Positions 58,780 through 64,000 of a DNA stretch of 64,000 bases are shown piece by piece. The translations under genes and the position numbers were made by a program. The DNA comes from Dipteris shenzhenensis (taxonomy: Eukaryota > Polypodiophyta > Polypodiopsida > Gleicheniales). The stretch lies in NCBI GenBank assembly GCA_047967505.1, contig CM106538.1. One strand, 5' to 3'. The notes below the pieces were generated by a model. It had not been told where the DNA came from. It saw only the letters and a list, made by a program, of their open reading frames with translations, and did not search any database. Every line of letters starts with the position of its first letter. Positions within the stretch are counted from its first letter, which is position 1.

Positions 58780-60079
58780 TGCGTGAGCAGCTCGTACGTG
58801 TCGCCACGATACACCCCTATTTGATTACTTGTTTAATTTTTACCGCCTATTTGAGGTGTGCGAGCCCCGCCAATGTGTATTTATGGCTATCGGCCACTTG
58901 AGGTCGCATCAGACCAGCACATTTTACTTGAGAAGAGGAGCTTACATTATTTAGTTAATGAAATCCAGTCTTAATATTGAGAAGGTCTTCAGCTCTCTGG
59001 AGCCGATGGTGGCCAGGGTACACGAAGCTGTACTCAACAAAACGATCAAATACGGCTTTCGAGACAATGGGAAGACGAACAAACCTTGCGAGCGTGATCT
59101 TGAGTAGTACAGAATCATCTAATTGCCAACCTGGTTGGCAGCATATTAGAGCAGGATAAGAACTTAGGGCTTTAATCGGGCAAATGGAATGTACCCCATT
59201 TATTTTTAGGACTTAAAAACGCTTCGGATACATGTTAAGACACATATCAATTGGAAGAAATACTGAAAGTGCACGCAGGGCACCCTAAAACTGCCGATTA
59301 GATTGTCTGCTGGCCGACCCAAACAGTAGCCTATAAATAAGCATTACTGGGCCTTTGCCGTCCAGCAGCTCATATGTTAAATCCCCTCTTGGATCTAACC
59401 CTAAACATAGTCCAAAACTACAGTCAGCAAAACAGAAGGATAATCAGCAGGAGACTAACGTTCCAGCCACCCCCGGCTAGAGATTAAACTACTACAAGCC
59501 GACGGCTATAGCTTTGGCGTGAAGACGTGAGTCTAGGCTCAAGATCCAGACCATATTATCCAGTGGTCTGTACACGTTGAATACCAACACTTACATAGAA
59601 GAACATCATGCTTTATGGAAATTCTTGCCTAAATATAGCCAGCTGGCCCTTTGCTAGTGTTCAAGTCCTTTGGTCCCACGTTAACCTGAGGGTCCCCTAA
59701 CCCTATTGGATTAAGTCCACTAATCAAAGGATTAGCGATTAGTTAAATAACATTCTTTCCCTCTTTTATGCATTTACTCTTACATGAAATTGGGAAAGTT
59801 TTTCCGCAAACTAGCAATTGACTTTGAAGTTGAGTCCTCTGCAAACCTATAACTTTGAACTCTGGAATCAACTTATTCCTATTTGCTTTCCTTGAAATCG
59901 AAAGGAACATACTTCAAATCCTCAACTTCAATAAGTGCTTGGGGCGAATGAGACTGTCTCTAGCTCCTAGCACCTCTTTTAGTCTACTAACACGAAAGAC
60001 CGTGTGAACTTTTACATGTGGAGGCAATTTTGGTTGATTTGTTGTAACCTCATTAGTCTTTTTCAAGATTAAGAACGCT
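58780..60079. other. No gene recognised downstream of the Nudix-type exon
   Basis: Would be intron if the Nudix gene is intact. No Nudix box (GX5EX7REUXEEXGU) was found in any frame here. Confidence 0.4.
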
Positions 60080-61010
60080 TCATAGTACCTAGGGCATCAC
60101 TTTTCTACCAACCTTGTCCGTACCGTCTTTGATCGCAAGTATACACGCATTCCCTTGAAAAACTCTTTGGGTGAATGCCGTCACTTGCATGTCCAACAAG
60201 AAATCCTTAGTTGCATCCAAGTAAATACCCTTCAATCCAATCGTCACAGGAGATCTGGGTTGATATTCATACATAAGCATAAACGGACTGTAGCTAGTAG
60301 CCATATGCTCAATACTATTGTAGGCAAATTCTGCCATTGGGATATACTTCTTCCAATCAGATGGCCTCTTGGAGATGTATGCCCGAAGCATATCTTCCAA
60401 GACGTGATTCACCTTTTTTGCATACTCAAAGTGGTCCTTAATTTCTTCAATACTTCTTGCCAGAAGTGCCCAGAGAACTTTGGATCTCACATAAGCATAA
60501 ACGGACTGTAGCTAGTAGCCATATGCTCAGCACTATTGTAGGCTGCCATTGGGATATACTTCTTTTAATCAGATGGCCGCTTGGAGATGTATGCCCGTAG
60601 CATATCTTCCAAGATCTGATTGACCTTTTTTGTATACTCAAAGTGGTTCTTAACTTCTTCAATACTTCTTGCTAGAAGTGCCCAGAGAACTTTGGATCTC
60701 TGTCAATGACTACGTCACAAGGCAACCTATATAATCTAAACAATTGCTAAACAAACCGATGAGCCAGCTCAATAGCCTTTAGGGTTGTTGTCTTTGTAGG
60801 TAAAAATCTTGCCAACTTCGTCAATCTATCCACCATTAATCAATAGTGTCATGTTCATGCTGGGCTCGGGGTAATCCCACAATGAAGTCCATGGAAATAC
60901 TCTCCCATTTACTTCTAGGGATTTCTAGAGGATGCAACAAACCTCCAACCTTAAGGTGTTTTGCCTTTATTCACTTGACACTGCTAGCACTTTCCTACTA
61001 GTTAGTAATC
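60080..61010 (-). pseudogene. Ty3/gypsy integrase remnant (chromovirus-like)
   Basis: Right to left: ISMDFIVGLPRAQHEHDTI (first catalytic Asp), MVDRLTKLARFLPTKTTTLK, VIDRDPKFSG (second Asp), then VLEDMLRAYISKRPSDWKKY, MAEFAYNSIEHMATSYSPF. The stretch that normally carries the catalytic Glu (HPQTDGQTE) is missing between FSG and VLEDML. A 218-bp tandem duplication covers the C-terminal part. This is a different gypsy clade from gypsy-1 and gypsy-2. Confidence 0.85.
60271..60710. repeat. 218-bp tandem duplication in the integrase remnant
   Basis: ACATAAGCATAAACGGACTG begins at 60271 and again at 60489. The copies differ by about one base in twenty and by one short deletion. Confidence 0.9.
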
Positions 61011-61399
61011 TTGGCCTTGATCTTAGGCATTTTGCCTTATTTGCTTGACACAACTTGCATCAATTCAGCCCACCCCCTCAACTGAGGGCCATCACATATG
61101 TATTTGATAGACTCATGGGCTGTCAATGCTCCACATAGATAATGTCTCTAAGTTTTCAATGCGTAAATAAATAACTGCATGTAATTCCTCCTCTTGAGGT
61201 GTCATCTAGCTTTTTACTCTCAAAAGCTACAGGTCGGTCCTCTTGGAATAAGCTGTGCCTACTATGAAATCACTATTGTTACAAAAAAGCTTACTCTTAG
61301 ACTTCTTCATATCATTGGGGCGAAGTCCACTTCCTTAAGGAGGTTCGTTAAAGGAATGGTTAGTTTTGAATAATTCCTTAGTGACTTCTTATGGAAGAC
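61011..61399. other. Spacer, probably gypsy-derived
   Basis: Directly upstream (on the minus strand) of the integrase remnant. It probably includes the RNase H/integrase zinc region but is too broken to assign. Confidence 0.35.
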
Positions 61400-62640
61400 A
61401 CAAATTCTAGAAATGGATGGTTGCCTTACTCCTTGATTGGCAAACCATTTGGATATGCATGTGTTCCACTCTCTCTTGGCTAGTTGTTTGGGTGACTAGT
61501 GCTAGCCTCGGTAGTCTCCAACTGGGCAAAGCCCAATCCCTGTGAAGATATGTCACTGTTTGGAAGATGGCATCAATCTGGAGTGGTGTCATGGCGAACT
61601 CTGCCCATACAATCTGATGGGGGATTGAGTGTTGACTCCGAATCATCTTGGACCCAATAGTCACCTGTAGCCCTCTCGAATCTCTGCCAATTAGTCGCCG
61701 ATAGATCACTCCCCCATAAAGGTGTTGCATACATGACTTGGCCTCACAAGTGTATCAAATAGCCATCCCTTTGTCGGGGGGTCTTGGAAGGATGCTTGAT
61801 AGCACCATAGCTCTAGCCGAGCCAAAGCTCCTTGTTCTCGTGTACGTTGTGCCTTGGCTGCATGGGTCATCGTGAAAACTAGCCCTGTGAAGACTGCCCG
61901 TAGATAGGTGTATGACTACACGATCTTCACAAGCTCTCCTTGGTAAATGAAGCTGTGTCAATGAGGCACTACTCATTTGGTGTTGGAAATCATAACCTTG
62001 GTCTTGCGAAGGTTGACTATCAGGATTTTCTCTGTGCAAAACACCTCTAAGCCGTCTAGTTTTGTAGGCCTGCCGCTGAAGAGGAGTGATCTGCATACAA
62101 TAGTATCTGTATCATCAAATCAGCAAGCAAGTATCCCTCACCTCCTAGGCGATGAACGAGTCAATGTAGAAGGGGCATCCTTGCTTCACTCCGATCATGC
62201 TCTCAATCTAGTCTGACAGGCCTCCAGCGGCACGTACTCTCCCTCTGACTGACTCATATAAACTCGTCACCTATCTCTGGGATCTGCATCTCCTGGAGTC
62301 TCTTAATCATGTGGGCTTGTGGGACTATGTCAAAGGCTTCCTGAAGGTCTACAAAGCAAGCGTAGACTTTCTGGGATCTTGATCATGCCTCCTCAGGATG
62401 TCCCATAGAGTCAAGATGTGGTCAAGAGTGGAATGCTGCCTCCGGCTGTCCCAAAGCCCTCATGCCTGTACCTTTGTGTAAGAAGCTGATCTCTCACTCT
62501 AGTACGGATCCATAAATTTTGGCAAGTGTGTGGCCAATCATAAGGGTGCGGTAGTTCCCCGTGTAGACACCGCAATGTTCTAGAGGGCTACAACACGGGA
62601 GGTACTTGAGCATCTTCATCGATGGGTTGGCATCAGGCCA
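61400..62640 (-). pseudogene. LINE (non-LTR) reverse transcriptase remnant
   Basis: Right to left, in shifting frames: LIGHTLAKIYGSVLERE (about 62530), YACFVDLQEAFDIVPQAHMI (about 62350), IESMIGVKQGCPFYID (about 62190, the GxxQGxxLSP block), LLYADH at the YADD position (about 62090) and ENLIVNLRKTKVMISNTK (about 62010). This order and wording are typical of plant or animal LINE RT. Stops and frameshifts are frequent, and the catalytic YADD is lost. Confidence 0.8.
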
Positions 62641-62689
62641 AGATGTATCAGTGAGAGGGGGTGTTGGAAATGGTGTGGTAACCTCCCCA

Positions 62690-63180
62690 TCTATAAGTGA
62701 GAAACTACATTAAGAAATTCTGGAAGCTATCTCAGTTTTCCCGTGGCATTGATGATGGGAGAAAATTGCTGATGTTTATTCATGGACTTCATCCCAACAT
62801 AGCTGTTGATGTGTCAGCTCAAAACCCCAGCACCTTAAGGAAGCCAGAGACTTGCTGAATTATATGAATCCAAGTATAACCTGAAGGAGAAGGGTGTGGG
62901 TATTGGTCACTTGGACAGTAGGCTTGTCAATAAGCTTAGCCCTCCAATGGCTTCAAAGCAAGAGGAATCTTCTTCAACAACCTCTTCTATTACCAGGTAT
63001 CCTACTGTTTATGACAGCAATCAAGCCTAGCCCTAAGGTGGAGCCAAATGACAAGAAGGATAAGATGGTAAAGCAATTGTCTCAGGCTATTGTTGAGGAC
63101 AGAATGAAGAAGGACTTGTCTTTGTGGGGAGAAGTGGACCCGTGAAAATAGAAATGTTTGCAAAGCTAAGGCAGGTGCAA
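62690..63180 (+). pseudogene. Retrotransposon gag-like remnant
   Basis: Reads FWKLSQFSRGIDDGRKLLMF, IHGLHPNIAVDVSAQNP and STLREARDLLNYM, the F-GL-I---V----P-TL-EA pattern of Ty3/gypsy Gag proteins. It then continues with a Ser-rich tail and stops. No zinc knuckle or pol was found after it. Confidence 0.55.
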
Positions 63181-64000
63181 AGCTGAGTATGGTGATTGAA
63201 ATTGAAGATGACCCAATTTCTGATGACCCTGCAGCAGAGCCAGAATTCCATGATTGTAAAATGAAGGCCAGGGTGATGTTGAGATTATTCATGGGTCCAA
63301 AAGGGAGCCCTCTTTTCCATTTGATCTAGGTGGGTCTATCTTCTGTAACACCATGATTAAGGGGGACTGGCAGTCCATGCTCTGATGCTGGTTCACTGCA
63401 TCAGGATACCAGGCCCTATCTGCTTATTTCCAATTGGAAAAGTCGTGTTGATCATCAATTGACAGTCTGAATTCAAAAGTTGGTTCCAGGATGTATGGCA
63501 TCTGTATTCTCTCAGCATAAAGTTTGTGTCCCGTCTAAGGTCTGAAAAACTCTAGCGCAGTGGTAGGTTCATTGAGGACGCTTCCTTTATGAGGCCTCTC
63601 ATGGCCATACATATTGTCTGACTGCCATTGCCTATTGATTATAAGTCGGAAAATGACACCTTCAGGATTCCATTGCATGTATTCAGCATCCCCAAAACAA
63701 TTGGTCAAAATGATTGGCATTTTCAGATGCATGCTGATCCCCATATGCTGTTCTATTGATCCGCCGTCTGAAAGTGCACTTCATAGCTTTGTCTCTAAAG
63801 ACTCGTGCTTCTAAAAAATGAAACTTAGTTGTATCAGTCGGAAGCCTCTCATCAGCATGATTTTGTGTGTTCTCTTGTCCCTATGTTTTTAGAGCATCTG
63901 CAACCAAGATAAACAGGGGCAGACAGTAGATACTAGATACAATGCCCTTCGTGAGAGCCTTTAAGGACTAGAAGACTGAAAAAAGCAATATCTTTTTGGA
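63181..64000. other. Right flank, no gene recognised
   Basis: No frame above 70 codons with a recognisable family. Nothing structured was seen. Confidence 0.45.

Overview
The window looks like a repeat-dense stretch of a land-plant nuclear genome. The evidence is the mix of Ty1/copia and Ty3/gypsy LTR retrotransposons with plant-type primer sites, En/Spm (CACTA) DNA transposons with plant-type accessory genes, telobox-like AAACCCTAA motifs in an LTR, spliced genes with GT-AG introns, and one recognisable plant housekeeping exon (Nudix hydrolase type). The DUF7869-like gene and the extreme nesting would fit a large-genome lineage such as a fern, lycophyte or gymnosperm, but the sequence alone does not settle this. 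No rRNA, tRNA, CRISPR or bacterial-type gene was seen.

Layout. 1-7.3 kb: unassigned flank, then a decayed Ty3/gypsy element (gypsy-1, +). 7.3-9.3 kb: copia gag-pol remnant (-), a C-rich tract and a degenerate GTTAGG array. 9.9-15.6 kb: a longer gypsy element (gypsy-2, +) whose Gag region carries four zinc knuckles. 16.3-20.0 kb (-): a 766-codon open frame of DUF7869 type, preceded in the same frame by about 450 more codons broken only by three stop codons. 20.5-21.0 kb: a run rich in CCACRT/CACGTG.

21.035-33.743 kb is the centrepiece: two members of one CACTA-like family, one inserted into the other. Element 1 (21035-33743, 3-bp duplication TCT) carries a divergent pair: gene 1, a tnp2-type transposase, and gene 2, a PF03004/TNPA-like accessory protein. 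It lost about 2.4 kb of gene 1. Element 2 (24489-32009, 3-bp duplication TCC) sits inside exon 1 of element 1's gene 2. It keeps both genes in full length, although its transposase has at least one and probably two nonsense codons. The family ends in CACAA rather than CACTA. Arrays of a CpG-rich motif (TAGACGCG) lie at both ends and also inside, on either side of the divergent promoter core. In element 2 gene 1 and gene 2 point away from each other toward the two ends, so a protein binding the arrays could act on both transposition and transcription.

33.9-39.5 kb: copia-1 (+) with 3' LTR but no 5' LTR. 40.4-44.2 kb: gypsy-3 (-), related to gypsy-2, with internal deletion and duplications. 44.2-45.3 kb: simple and minisatellite repeats. 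46.2-48.4 kb (-): a decayed, divergent relative of the DUF7869-like gene. 48.4-49.5 kb: a copia scrap (-). 51.39-56.52 kb: copia-2 (-), same family as copia-1, with both LTRs and an initiator-tRNA primer site. 57.4-58.1 kb: gag scrap of the gypsy-2 family (-). 58.5-58.8 kb: Nudix-type first exon (+). 60.1-61.0 kb: chromovirus-like integrase remnant (-). 61.4-62.6 kb: LINE reverse-transcriptase remnant (-). 62.7-63.2 kb: gag-like remnant (+).

A recurring theme is short tandem duplication (about 40-240 bp, once about 1.1 kb) inside otherwise unrelated elements; several of these shift the reading frame.
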